This document shows, one piece after another, positions 26,186 through 34,666 of a stretch of 64,000 nt of DNA. Made by a program: the position numbers and the translations under genes. Location: positions 1,488,001-1,552,000 of the forward strand of contig CBDDLM010000004.1 in assembly GCA_965230665.1 (NCBI GenBank), in the 5' to 3' direction. Under the pieces are notes generated by a model. That model saw only the letters and a list, made by a program, of their open reading frames with translations. It had not been told where the DNA came from and ran no database searches. The stretch comes from JAGNRR01 sp965230665. Lineage in GTDB: Bacteria; Bacteroidota; Bacteroidia; Chitinophagales; Chitinophagaceae. Every line of letters starts with the position of its first letter. Position 1 is the stretch's first letter.

Positions 26186-26680
26186 ATGGAATTATTATTA
26201 CCAGAATTTGGGTTGTTTTTTTGGACACTAGTAGCTTTCTTAACCTTCTTCTTTCTTTTGAGAAAGTTTGCTTGGAAACCTATATTAAGTGCTCTCAACG
26301 AAAGAGAAAGCAATATTGCAGAAAGTATTGCTTCTGCAGAACGTGTAAAAAAAGAAATGGCAGAGATGACTGCTGAAAATGAGAAAGTGCTTAATGAAGC
26401 CCGCGCAGAACGTTCTCAAATTATGCGTGAAGCGAAAGAAGCGAAAGACAAAATCGTTAATGACGCTAAGGATCAAGCAAAAGATGAAGCCAATAAAATT
26501 ATTGCCGATGCGCGTCAGCAAATCCAAAACGAAAAAATGGCAGCTCTTACTGAGGTAAAAAACCAAGTAGGAAACTTAGTAATCGAAGTGAGCGAAAAAG
26601 TATTGCGTAGTGAATTAGCTGATAAAAAAGCACAAGAGGGCTACATAAGCAAACTAGCTTCAGAAATTAAATTGAACTAA
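26186..26680 (+). CDS. atpF: F1Fo ATP synthase subunit b
   Basis: The 164-residue peripheral-stalk subunit has one N-terminal membrane helix (FGLFFWTLVAFLTFFFLLRKF, residues 8-28). A long, highly charged, heptad-rich coiled coil runs from about residue 40 to 140 (for example EKVLNEARAERSQIMREAKE). This is the normal layout of AtpF, which links subunit a to F1 through the delta subunit. It starts 90 nt after atpE, beyond a terminator-like hairpin. It is followed by atpH after 2 nt. The length is typical. Confidence 0.96.
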   Translation: MELLLPEFGLFFWTLVAFLTFFFLLRKFAWKPILSALNERESNIAESIASAERVKKEMAEMTAENEKVLNEARAERSQIMREAKEAKDKIVNDAKDQAKDEANKIIADARQQIQNEKMAALTEVKNQVGNLVIEVSEKVLRSELADKKAQEGYISKLASEIKLN

Positions 26681-26682
26681 GC

Positions 26683-27270
26683 ATGAAAAACCCTTTATTA
26701 GCCACGCGATATGCAAAAGCTTTATTAGGTCTTGCTCTTGAGCAAAACAAATTAGAGGAAGTGCATAATAGCATGTCTGCTTTTGCATCTATGACTAATG
26801 AAAGCAGAGAGTTACTGAATCTTTTTAGAAGTCCGGTTATAAAATCTGATAAAAAAGTCAATATTATAAATGCGATTACCGAGAAGATTGAAACAGATGA
26901 ACTAAGTAAAGCCTTTATTAATTTAATCATTAATAAAAGACGTGATGTGTTCTTACCTGAAATTTTCGTGGCATTTCAAAATCAATATCGTGCGCATAAG
27001 AACGTAGGTTCTGTGGAACTAACTGTAGCACATGAACTTTCTGATGAGATGAAAAATAAGATCATAGAGAATATCAAGTCTCAACTAAATGGTCAAGAAA
27101 TTGATCTCAACATTAATGTAGACGAAAAATTAATTGGTGGTTTCATTTTAGAAAGCAACAATAACCTATTTGATGGCAGCATAGCTCGTGACTTAAAGGA
27201 TATTAAGGATCAATTCTTAAAGAATATTTATATTCCGAAGTTTTCTACGGGACAACAAACAGATGCTTAA
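26683..27270 (+). CDS. atpH: F1Fo ATP synthase subunit delta
   Basis: A 195-residue OSCP/delta subunit. It starts LLATRYAKALLGLALEQNKL, the standard N-terminal motif. It also has LINKRRDVFLPEIFVAFQNQY near residue 85 and a C-terminal VDEKLIGGFILESNNNLFDGSI near 145. It is a little longer than the roughly 180 residues common for the family. It caps the F1 hexamer and binds subunit b. In most bacteria atpA follows directly. Here the plus-strand operon instead stops at a strong terminator 20 nt downstream, and atpA is found inverted 2.8 kb away. Confidence 0.95.
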   Translation: MKNPLLATRYAKALLGLALEQNKLEEVHNSMSAFASMTNESRELLNLFRSPVIKSDKKVNIINAITEKIETDELSKAFINLIINKRRDVFLPEIFVAFQNQYRAHKNVGSVELTVAHELSDEMKNKIIENIKSQLNGQEIDLNINVDEKLIGGFILESNNNLFDGSIARDLKDIKDQFLKNIYIPKFSTGQQTDA

Positions 27271-27289
27271 TTGTATCAAAAAAAGAACA

Positions 27290-27328
27290 AAGAAGCCCTC
27301 AATTGAATTGAGGGCTTCTTGTTTTTTA
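27290..27328. terminator. Bidirectional intrinsic terminator after atpH
   Basis: An 11-bp stem (AAGAAGCCCTC at 27290..27300 with GAGGGCTTCTT at 27310..27320), extendable inward, is flanked by a T run on the plus strand and an A run upstream. It should terminate both atpH and the convergent gene whose stop is at 27326. Confidence 0.85.
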
Positions 27329-28324
27329 AGGGAGGCTATGCACATTCTGTAAGCGTTTCATTCGTTGCGCATCGGCTATAACATAATGCGCATTAAACTT
27401 CCTAAAATCATTGCTTCGTATCTTTTGCGCATAGAAAATAGCCTTTTTTGGCATTTCAAGCATCTCATATATTGTACTTAAATTTCGATAAGCCATGTAT
27501 CGTATTTTTCTATCTGCTTTTTTACTACCACGGTATTTGTTTTCAATATTTTTCAAATATGTAATCTCGTTAAAGAGCTTGCTCTCAATCTCTTTAAGAT
27601 CACTATTCGCGTCTACCTGATCAGCAATACTTTGAAAACGATTCCAAAAATTATTCATCAAGCTATATTCACTGTGCTTCCTATTTCTTACGATCATAAG
27701 AGAGGCCCTTTTTCGAATTGGATAAATGCCTAGTAATACATCTAGTTTTTGATTCACTTGCTGTGTCATTGCCTGTGCAAAATCTACCGCCATTTTTCTT
27801 TGAAGATGAACACTTTCATGCGCTCTATGTCTACGGGCTGATCTTCTGTTCCGATATTCCCTGCCCGTCATTTCCAGACATACTTCTCGCAGTAGGTTAT
27901 TATATACTGTTTGACCATGTTGATCTATTATGGCCATACTTCCATTGCCCATCGCTTTGTATATATTTCTAAAGAACCAAATGGTATCTATAACGTCACC
28001 TGCTGTATCCTTGACAAACTCTCTACGACTAATGATTTCTGCAGGCACATAATCTACAGGAAAAAACCGTACATCTACTTTATAGGTTCCACTATTTGCC
28101 TTTACCCAACCTGGAATTTGAAGTGCATTTTGATAACGGAATGCGAGATGACCGTAATCTGCTGAGGTCTCCAATGTCAAAGTATACGTACGATTCTCTG
28201 GCAAGGCCATTTGTGGTAGCTTAATCGTTTCATACGTAAACGCTCTATTCTTTACACGTGGAACTCGAGCATCTAGTTTGTATGTTATCAAAAGAAAAGC
28301 GAGGAGTATTATATTGTTTTTCAT
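27326..28324 (-). CDS. Secreted protein of unknown function with an HESVH motif
   Basis: I do not recognise this 332-residue protein. It begins with a signal-peptide-like MKNNIILLAFLLITYKLDA, so it is probably periplasmic or secreted. Residues 30-130 look like a beta-rich domain. A basic stretch follows and contains HESVH at 169-173, which fits the zinc-metallopeptidase pattern HExxH. No third ligand is evident and chance cannot be excluded. The C-terminal third is helical and TPR-like (MAYRNLSTIYEMLEMPKKAI near residue 290). It is the first of three minus-strand genes lying between atpH and atpA, and its stop overlaps the shared terminator. Confidence 0.6.
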   Translation of the reverse strand: MKNNIILLAFLLITYKLDARVPRVKNRAFTYETIKLPQMALPENRTYTLTLETSADYGHLAFRYQNALQIPGWVKANSGTYKVDVRFFPVDYVPAEIISRREFVKDTAGDVIDTIWFFRNIYKAMGNGSMAIIDQHGQTVYNNLLREVCLEMTGREYRNRRSARRHRAHESVHLQRKMAVDFAQAMTQQVNQKLDVLLGIYPIRKRASLMIVRNRKHSEYSLMNNFWNRFQSIADQVDANSDLKEIESKLFNEITYLKNIENKYRGSKKADRKIRYMAYRNLSTIYEMLEMPKKAIFYAQKIRSNDFRKFNAHYVIADAQRMKRLQNVHSLP

Positions 28325-28341
28325 ACTGAAGTGTTTTATAT

Positions 28342-28356
28342 CCCCGCAGAACGGGG
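28342..28356. promoter_or_regulatory. Short GC hairpin between two minus-strand genes
   Basis: CCCCG at 28342..28346 pairs with CGGGG at 28352..28356 around a 5-nt loop. No T tract follows on either strand, so it is a poor terminator. It lies about 18 nt before the start of 27326..28324 and could be a 5' leader structure. Confidence 0.3.
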
Positions 28357-28441
28357 TGGTTAATAAATCATATACTAATTATTTACTCTTTTTGGACTCA
28401 GTACCTGTCCTAAAAGTTAATAGTGATAAGTAAAGGGCATG

Positions 28442-29296
28442 TTATTGAACATCTTCGATAATACGTTTCATATCCTCATAATTCTCCCAAGGGATAAAAT
28501 GGCTCCCATCTTGGATGGGGTAAATTTTTAGCTGTGTCGTGTCAAAATTATCATTAAGAAAGTGCACATTGGGTACATAAGGTACCATATTATCTTTCGT
28601 TCCATAGATTCCTACTATGGGTGTTCGAATATTAGATAAACCCTTTACATAAGATTTTAAATCATCCTTTAACCAAAGCAACTCTTCCATACCCTGTTCA
28701 AAAGATCCTGGAACCATCCATTTCAATATAGGATGGCTAAAAACATTTAATTGCCACTCACTTTCTTCTGCATCAGGATTTACACTTCCCGCCATGATAA
28801 TACATCGATCGTACAGGCTATCTTGATCAGCACATAATTGTAAAACTAAGGGGCCACCATAACTATGACCTATTAGTTGTACCCGTCTGTTTTTTAAACG
28901 TTCTTTTACAAATGCATTGATAATCTGAGCCTGTTCGAACAAGTTTTTAGCTTGTCCGTAATCGCTCATTCCAAAACCAGGTCTATCCAGACTTATGAGC
29001 TCATAGTGCTTCTGCCAAGAGCTATCCATAAAATAGTCCCATGCAGTGTTCCAAGACCCGGGAGAACCGTGAATAAACAGGAGCACTGGTTTGCTAGAAT
29101 CTCCTATTCTTGCGATGTGTAATTTATTGTTTTTGTAGTAATAGTCTTCAAGAGAAAAAGACAACTCCTTTGCACCAAAGGCCTTTATCGCATCTTCATC
29201 ATTCTGCTGAAACGTAAAAATGTAAGGATTAATACATGCCCATAAAATGAGTATTATTACTACTCCAATTCCGGTCCTTTTTATAAAACGATTCAC
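28442..29296 (-). CDS. Alpha/beta hydrolase, membrane-anchored
   Basis: A 284-residue alpha/beta-hydrolase-fold enzyme with an N-terminal hydrophobic segment (GVVIILILWACINPYIF) that would anchor or export it. The oxyanion-hole motif is FIHGSPGSW at 74-82. The nucleophile elbow is GHSYGG with Ser145, the acid is Asp235 in YGTKDN, and the base is His266 in DGSHFIPW, so the triad is complete. The start is GTG at 29296. Substrate is unknown, and esterase, lipase or haloalkane-type reactions are all compatible. It lies between the unknown HESVH protein and a small lipoprotein, with no functional link visible. Confidence 0.85.
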   Translation of the reverse strand: MNRFIKRTGIGVVIILILWACINPYIFTFQQNDEDAIKAFGAKELSFSLEDYYYKNNKLHIARIGDSSKPVLLFIHGSPGSWNTAWDYFMDSSWQKHYELISLDRPGFGMSDYGQAKNLFEQAQIINAFVKERLKNRRVQLIGHSYGGPLVLQLCADQDSLYDRCIIMAGSVNPDAEESEWQLNVFSHPILKWMVPGSFEQGMEELLWLKDDLKSYVKGLSNIRTPIVGIYGTKDNMVPYVPNVHFLNDNFDTTQLKIYPIQDGSHFIPWENYEDMKRIIEDVQ

Positions 29297-29334
29297 AATA
29301 TAAGTTATGTAACTTCTTCTTTATATAGGCCCAA

Positions 29335-30006
29335 CTAATCTTTTCTGACTTCAATTGACTTTAAAGTATATCGGTCTTCCAATTCTATAAAGAATAAATT
29401 TCCATCTTTAATATTCTTGAATCCAATATAATCTTGGTTCTTTCTTTTAAGGGCACCTCTCTCAACATCGTAGGCAAAATTATTACCCGTATAGGTTTCC
29501 TTTAACTTAATATGTGCGGTTACAATTGTATTACTATTTAAATCGGGTCTCTCCGTATCTAGTTCTGAATAAAGGAAAGACCATGCAAGTAGTGAAGTGT
29601 CGAGTTTATAAAAATTCTTCCCATCAGCTCGGTTATGGATTTCTAGAACTCGAATATTTCCAACGTTAATGGTATCTCCAAAAAGCGAATCGATTCGTGT
29701 ACTGGCAAACATTTTAAGATCTGGATTTTTAATCTCAACCCATAATCTTGAACGCTCTGAAGTTGAGTTTAGGACTCCAATTGACCGAAAAATAACATCC
29801 ATCTCAAACTGGTCATAAAAAAAGAGTCCTTTGGTTTGCTCATTGTTCGCGATGTTAGACGCTGTAGAAAGTGTAAAAGGTAATTGGTTTCGTTCTGAGA
29901 TTTTAACGAAAATATCTTTCTTATCACCACCAATTTGTTCCTTGCAACAAGAATTAAAGCATAAAGCACTCAACAATAAAAACAAAATAGAAGCACAACT
30001 CTTCAT
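29335..30006 (-). CDS. Hypothetical lipoprotein
   Basis: A 223-residue protein not matching a family I recognise. The start is set at MKSCASILFLLLSALCFNSC (30006). This gives a clean lipoprotein signal with candidate lipobox cysteines at residues 16 and 20. An upstream in-frame Met nine codons earlier would spoil the signal. A near-consensus TATCTTGC lies just upstream of the chosen ATG. The mature part is beta-rich without cysteine motifs or repeats. It is the third gene of the minus-strand set between atpH and atpA and is preceded by the atpA terminator, so it is transcribed on its own. Confidence 0.65.
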   Translation of the reverse strand: MKSCASILFLLLSALCFNSCCKEQIGGDKKDIFVKISERNQLPFTLSTASNIANNEQTKGLFFYDQFEMDVIFRSIGVLNSTSERSRLWVEIKNPDLKMFASTRIDSLFGDTINVGNIRVLEIHNRADGKNFYKLDTSLLAWSFLYSELDTERPDLNSNTIVTAHIKLKETYTGNNFAYDVERGALKRKNQDYIGFKNIKDGNLFFIELEDRYTLKSIEVRKD

Positions 30007-30054
30007 GGCTCTTGCAAGATAGCCCAAATTCATAGAAGATCAGCTTAAATTAAA

Positions 30055-30082
30055 GAACCCATGAATTTTCACTCATGGGTTC
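30055..30082 (-). terminator. Intrinsic terminator downstream of atpA
   Basis: A perfect 10-bp stem (30055..30064 with 30073..30082, GAACCCATGA and TCATGGGTTC) with an 8-nt loop. It is followed on the minus strand by TTTAATTT. It ends the atpA transcript 29 nt after the stop codon. Confidence 0.75.
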
Positions 30083-30110
30083 CTAATATACTTTACGATG
30101 TCTAATTGAT

Positions 30111-31691
30111 TTAGCCAGCGTATTGCTTTACCAAGTTGGCAGCAAGCTCTTTTAACTCACCAAGGCCATCTTCAGGTAATTTACCTTTTTTGAACTCTGC
30201 TAATACGTGCGGTAATTTGTTCTCCATCTCTAGTAAGAACTGGTCTTCAAATTCTTTCATTTTATTTACAGGAACGGAACGCACTAAATTATTCGTACCC
30301 AAGTAGATAATAGCAACTTGCTTTTCTACTGAGAACGGTTGGAATTGCCCTTGTTTTAAAATCTCCACGTTACGAGCTCCTTTATCCAATACGGATTTCG
30401 TAGCATCGTCTAAATCTCCACCGAACTTAGAGAAGGCTTCCATCTCACGATAAAGTGCTTGGTCCAGTTTTAATGTACCAGCAACTTTCTTCATTGATTT
30501 AATCTGCGCACTACCTCCCACACGACTTACTGAAATCCCTACGTTAATCGCGGGACGTACACCAGAGTTAAATAAATTGGTCTCCAAGAAAATCTGACCG
30601 TCTGTAATAGAGATTACGTTGGTAGGGATATACGCTGATACATCACCAGCTTGTGTTTCAATAATTGGTAGGGCTGTCAAAGAACCACCACCTTTTACTT
30701 TTCCTTTCAAACTTTCTGGAAGATCGTTCATTTGTGACGCAATCTCATCTTTAGCAATCACCTTCGCTGCACGCTCCAATAAACGAGAGTGCAGGTAGAA
30801 TACATCACCTGGATAAGCCTCACGTCCTGGCGGACGACGAAGTAGTAACGATACCTCACGGTAAGCTACAGCTTGCTTAGAAAGATCGTCAAATACGATT
30901 AGCGCTGGACGACCTGTATCACGGAAGTACTCACCAATTGCCGTTCCTGCAAAAGGAGCGTAGAACTGTAATGGTGCTGGATCAGCAGCAGAAGCTGCAA
31001 CAATGGTTGTATAAGCCATCGCCCCGTTTTCTTCCAATGTTTTCATAACTTGTGCAATGGTCGATGCTTTCTGACCAATTGCAACATATATACAAAATAC
31101 AGGCTCACCTGCATCATAAAACTCTTTCTGATTAATGATGGTATCGATACAAATCGCAGACTTTCCTGTTTGACGATCTCCAATGACCAACTCACGCTGA
31201 CCTCGACCTATTGGAATCATAGCGTCAATTGCCTTAATACCTGTTTGTAAAGGCTCAGTTACTGGTTCACGATAGATTACACCAGGTGCTTTACGTTCGA
31301 TTGGCATTTCGAATGTCTCACCTTGTATAGGACCTTTACCATCAATAGGTTCACCCAACATGTTAATCACACGACCAAGCATTCCTTCTCCAACCTTAAT
31401 AGAAGCAATACGTCCTGTACGCTTTACTTTATCACCTTCAGCAATTCCTTTGCTTTCACCCATCAATACAACACCTACATTGTCTTCCTCAAGGTTTAAG
31501 GCAATAGCTTGTACACCATTGTCAAATTCTACAAGCTCACCACTTCGAACACTATTTAGGCCGTAAATACGAGCGATACCGTCACCAATTTGAAGTACAG
31601 TACCAACTTCTTCTAAATCTGCAGAAGGATTAAAATTGCTTAATTGCTCACGTAATATCGAGGATATTTCCTCTGGTTTAATTTCTGGCAT
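30111..31691 (-). CDS. atpA: F1Fo ATP synthase subunit alpha
   Basis: The 526-residue non-catalytic nucleotide-binding F1 subunit starts MPEIKPEEISSILREQL at 31691. An in-frame extension to 31760 would include the promoter box and is not conserved. The P-loop GDRQTGKS lies at 171-178. Other family motifs are DGIARIYGL at 38-46 and QFYAPFAGTAIGEYFRDTGRPAL near 245. Unlike the usual atpH-atpA-atpG order, this gene lies on the opposite strand to atpBEFH. Three foreign genes and two terminators separate them, it has its own promoter, and no atpG follows it. Sequence features look fully intact. Confidence 0.97.
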   Translation of the reverse strand: MPEIKPEEISSILREQLSNFNPSADLEEVGTVLQIGDGIARIYGLNSVRSGELVEFDNGVQAIALNLEEDNVGVVLMGESKGIAEGDKVKRTGRIASIKVGEGMLGRVINMLGEPIDGKGPIQGETFEMPIERKAPGVIYREPVTEPLQTGIKAIDAMIPIGRGQRELVIGDRQTGKSAICIDTIINQKEFYDAGEPVFCIYVAIGQKASTIAQVMKTLEENGAMAYTTIVAASAADPAPLQFYAPFAGTAIGEYFRDTGRPALIVFDDLSKQAVAYREVSLLLRRPPGREAYPGDVFYLHSRLLERAAKVIAKDEIASQMNDLPESLKGKVKGGGSLTALPIIETQAGDVSAYIPTNVISITDGQIFLETNLFNSGVRPAINVGISVSRVGGSAQIKSMKKVAGTLKLDQALYREMEAFSKFGGDLDDATKSVLDKGARNVEILKQGQFQPFSVEKQVAIIYLGTNNLVRSVPVNKMKEFEDQFLLEMENKLPHVLAEFKKGKLPEDGLGELKELAANLVKQYAG

Positions 31692-31715
31692 GAGATATGC
31701 GTTTTTATTAGGGCG

Positions 31716-31723
31716 CAAAGGTA
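31716..31723 (-). promoter_or_regulatory. -7 box of the atpA transcript
   Basis: The minus strand reads TACCTTTG, an exact TAnnTTTG match 24 nt before the atpA ATG. It is the same octamer as the proximal atpB box at 24732. A small inverted repeat (CAAATTC/GAATTTG, 31758..31775) lies upstream. The rest of the 229-nt gap to 31921 shows no gene. Confidence 0.55.
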
Positions 31724-31920
31724 AGTTGGCTTTATCAAAAAAGCCAATATTCCGGATCAAATTCTAAAGAATTTGGGTATTGCTGTCCTTCGCTCTATGG
31801 TAGAAATTTGTGCTTTTCATTTTTGAGGATGAAAACTCAAAATAACCCTTGATTTGAACCCGATTACCCATAAAGAAAAGGTGAAATATAGGTCCTACTT
31901 TAAGCCAACAGCATTTTTCG

Positions 31921-32817
31921 CTACTTCTTACCTTTTAAGGGTTCTTGTTCATAAATCACGATATGACCATCCGTATTCCTAGAGTAGCTAAATACGACCT
32001 TAGCACCTGTTTCGCCCTTTTTCTTTGCAAAATAATAAACACATTTGTCTTCTCCTTTGGTAATTTCCTTATCACTTTTGAAAAATGAGGTTTGTCTAAA
32101 ACCATCAACTTTTACAGTTGGTTTACCACTATTGTTACAAATAAGATAAAACAAATAATCTTTCCCTGTTCTAAGGCCAGAGAAAGTATATGTTTTATAA
32201 ACTCCCAGTTTTATTGGTTCGCTTTTAACAATATGAGCATGATGTTTTTTGAGATTCGCAAGTTGAGTTGGGTGTTTTGTGAGTAAATTCACCTTATACT
32301 CTACTGCTTTATTGCCTTTCTCAGTGCTGTAAACTTTTTCTCTATCTGGTTTGCCAGAGATTGTCCTTTCAACCCCATTCACTAATTCAGACTTATCAAT
32401 ATCTATATTTCGATCGACACGTGTCCAAATATCTAAATAACCTGAAGAGCTTACCCGAATTCCTTTGCGTGGTTGGATACAATATTTATTGCCTTCTTCT
32501 TCTACTCTAAAGTAGATGGCATGTACCCAGTTCTTATTTCTTCCCCATATATAGGCTTTGACAGTATGGCCTTCTTGTTGACCAAGCATATAACCGTATG
32601 GCGCATAACTATTGATTTCTACACTGGGCTTATTGGCATCTGCTGATTCTAAAAAACTAGGAGAAACCATCGATTTAATTCTCTTTTTTGCTTCATCATT
32701 GTTTTTTCCGCTCATCCATATATTCAAAAGTTCTTTAACCACGGCTTGTTCAGCTGTTTGAGCTTTTGTTATTGAGGTGACCAGCAACATTATCAGAAAA
32801 ATGGATATCCGTTTCAT
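31921..32817 (-). CDS. Secreted protein of unknown function
   Basis: A 298-residue protein, start set at MKRISIFLIMLLVTSITKAQ (32817), which is a clean signal peptide. An upstream Met 19 codons earlier would bury it. The mature region first looks helical (EQAVVKELLNIWMSGKNNDEA), then beta-rich with many aromatic and Gly turns (NSYAPYGYMLGQQEGH). A C-terminal domain of about 90 residues reads like a beta-sandwich (YLFYLICNNSGKPTVKVDGF, then KVVFSYSRNTDGHIVIYE). I recognise no family. It lies 13 nt upstream of no further minus gene start and may be co-transcribed from the outer-membrane protein gene at 32888..33589. Confidence 0.6.
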   Translation of the reverse strand: MKRISIFLIMLLVTSITKAQTAEQAVVKELLNIWMSGKNNDEAKKRIKSMVSPSFLESADANKPSVEINSYAPYGYMLGQQEGHTVKAYIWGRNKNWVHAIYFRVEEEGNKYCIQPRKGIRVSSSGYLDIWTRVDRNIDIDKSELVNGVERTISGKPDREKVYSTEKGNKAVEYKVNLLTKHPTQLANLKKHHAHIVKSEPIKLGVYKTYTFSGLRTGKDYLFYLICNNSGKPTVKVDGFRQTSFFKSDKEITKGEDKCVYYFAKKKGETGAKVVFSYSRNTDGHIVIYEQEPLKGKK

Positions 32818-32887
32818 ACTATTCAACATTTGGTAAGATAATACAAAGATTGAATAGGTTCTAAATAAAAACAATACGTCATATGCC

Positions 32888-33589
32888 CTATAAAAAGTGA
32901 TAACTCACTCCAAGACCAAACAATCTACTTACGTATCGAAACCGATCATTACGTTCTGGTGTTGTTTGTAACACTTGCTCTGTCTTTATTTCTACATATG
33001 ATTTTTGATAAGATATTCGTGCACCCCATCGATTGGATATGTTATAACGAATGTATATGTTGCTGAGAAGAGATCCTCTATTATTTGTATTAACGAGCAA
33101 TAAGTTAAAGGGTGTGGGGTTTACTTTGGCAAGCTGTTGTTGGCCATTCGAAATAAAAGTAGGACTACCATTCGGTCCAAATGAAAACCCAAAGACATCT
33201 ATGTCAAAACCGATTTCTAATTTGCTCGTGAATTGATAGCCTATATTCAATAACGCATTAATTGCATAGATCGCCGGTGCTGGTGCCAGAATAGAATCAG
33301 ACTCATTTGTGTTATACAAACCAGAAGGGGCAGATGTAAAGTATACGTTCTTTGCACTAAAGCCATTGAATCGTAAACCTGTACCCAAATAGAATTTCTT
33401 GAACACCTTATTAGAACTGCTTAATTTCCAATCTCTGTAATAACCTGCAGAGATGATCCCGACGTCTTTCCCAATTCCATAGTCTACATCCGCATAGGAA
33501 GAAACAAGTTTTCCATCTTTTTTTTGCGCAAACACTTGTGAACCGAATACGGCACAAAATAATAAGAGTATTAAAATAGTCCTTTTCAT
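32888..33589 (-). CDS. Putative outer-membrane beta-barrel protein
   Basis: A 233-residue protein with the signal peptide MKRTILILLLFCAVFGSQVFA. Alternating amphipathic strands run throughout (VDYGIGKDVGIISAGYYRDW, GTGLRFNGFSAKN, LLNIGYQFTSKLEIGFDIDVF). The C-terminus RLFGLGVSYHFL ends in the aromatic pattern typical of outer-membrane barrels recognised by the Bam machinery. About eight to ten strands seem possible. Transport or adhesion function cannot be told. It is upstream of the secreted unknown protein (71 nt) and divergent from the AraC-type regulator, with a palindromic candidate operator in between. Confidence 0.75.
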   Translation of the reverse strand: MKRTILILLLFCAVFGSQVFAQKKDGKLVSSYADVDYGIGKDVGIISAGYYRDWKLSSSNKVFKKFYLGTGLRFNGFSAKNVYFTSAPSGLYNTNESDSILAPAPAIYAINALLNIGYQFTSKLEIGFDIDVFGFSFGPNGSPTFISNGQQQLAKVNPTPFNLLLVNTNNRGSLLSNIYIRYNISNRWGARISYQKSYVEIKTEQVLQTTPERNDRFRYVSRLFGLGVSYHFL

Positions 33590-33678
33590 TCTTTATAGAC
33601 TAAATGAGACGATCGGAACGTACCCGTCTTACGTAAAATTCGTTTATCCAATGCAGCTATCATAAAAGATTTAACCGC

Positions 33679-33695
33679 TTATATACTGTATATAA
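33679..33695. promoter_or_regulatory. 17-bp perfect palindrome, candidate operator
   Basis: TTATATAC and GTATATAA flank a single central base at 33687. The site lies in the 160-nt divergent gap between the outer-membrane protein gene and the AraC-type regulator. It is AT-rich, but arm-perfect. No other structure was seen in the gap apart from the regulator's -7 box. Confidence 0.4.
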
Positions 33696-33737
33696 CCGTC
33701 CACCAACTCTTGACAACATCCTTGCCTTTGTGGAACC

Positions 33738-33745
33738 TAGTTTTG
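33738..33745 (+). promoter_or_regulatory. -7 box of the AraC-type regulator
   Basis: TAGTTTTG matches TAnnTTTG and ends 4 nt before the ATG at 33750, predicting a leaderless or nearly leaderless mRNA. Confidence 0.5.
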
Positions 33746-33749
33746 AACC

Positions 33750-34598
33750 ATGCTTTTGCATTTAGCCCCATGTGATAAACTTAAAGGTATTGTTGAAGAT
33801 TACTTTCAAATCACTTTTGAACAAAGCGATCGAGCCAATGAGGTATTAATAATCCCAGATGGTTCTTGTGGTTTGGTTTTCTTTTTAGATGGTTCTGTAG
33901 AACGATCACAGCTGACTCTAGACGAAAATAACTTTAGCACATTGTCTGGAGGTTTCATTGCAGGTATAAATACGAAAGCGGTTAAGTTTAAAAATGCAAC
34001 AAAGAATCTAATCGTATTTGGAGCTAAGTTAAGACCTTCTGCCCTTTATCAACTATTCAATATTCCTGCATCAGAATTTACCGATCGCATGTTTTCATTC
34101 GAATCTCTTTTATCGGATTTGCACTCCATTATTGAAGAACAACTTTACGCTAAAGAGAGTTTTCCAGAAAGGAAAGATGTTCTTGAACATCTTTTTAGTT
34201 TCTTACTAGGCCAAAACAAATCAAAGGAAATATTCTTCCCGGAATTTTATAGTAAGTACTTAATGACAAGACCTCATGGCACGGAGAATTTAAAAAGTGT
34301 TTCATCTCATTCCTATAAAACAATTGAACGAAAATATGTAAGGGAGATTGGAGTTATGCCGAAAGTTTTTTCACGAATCCTTAGGTTTAATAAGACGCTT
34401 CGCTATGCAGAATCCTTTAATAATCTTTCGGATATTGCGTATCAAGCTGGTTATTACGATCAGGCTCATTTTATCAAAGAGGTTAAACTCTTCACAGGTG
34501 TATTACCTAAAACTTTCTATAAAACAGAACGAGGGCAGATTGAACGGGCGCACCGAGAGATCATACGAAATCGTTTTGCACCTACAGAAATTGTATAA
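33750..34598 (+). CDS. AraC-family transcriptional regulator
   Basis: A 282-residue regulator. The N-terminal domain (residues 1-160, LHLAPCDKLKGIVEDYFQI, then LIIPDGSCGLVFFLDGS) resembles the cupin-like domain of DUF6597-type AraC proteins. The C-terminal AraC DNA-binding domain (about 185-265) has two helix-turn-helix units. The second carries the signature NLSDIAYQAGYYDQAHFIKEVKLFTGVLPKTF. It probably senses a small ligand or envelope signal and regulates an adjacent gene. Candidates are the divergent outer-membrane protein or the TonB-receptor-like gene 68 nt downstream. A palindrome lies in the upstream region. Confidence 0.9.
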   Translation: MLLHLAPCDKLKGIVEDYFQITFEQSDRANEVLIIPDGSCGLVFFLDGSVERSQLTLDENNFSTLSGGFIAGINTKAVKFKNATKNLIVFGAKLRPSALYQLFNIPASEFTDRMFSFESLLSDLHSIIEEQLYAKESFPERKDVLEHLFSFLLGQNKSKEIFFPEFYSKYLMTRPHGTENLKSVSSHSYKTIERKYVREIGVMPKVFSRILRFNKTLRYAESFNNLSDIAYQAGYYDQAHFIKEVKLFTGVLPKTFYKTERGQIERAHREIIRNRFAPTEIV

Positions 34599-34666
34599 AT
34601 TAGACTTTTCTTCTTCTAATTTATCCTAGTTCTACTAACCTCATTTTCTAAATTTTGTAGGAAAAT

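Noticed and set aside
31692..31760. Extended atpA start at 31760
   Set aside because: It would translate through the -7 box at 31716; MPEIKPEE is the family-type start.
31821..31842. Short TTTTGAG/CTCAAAA hairpin upstream of atpA
   Set aside because: AT-rich 7-bp stem with no T tract on either strand; likely chance.
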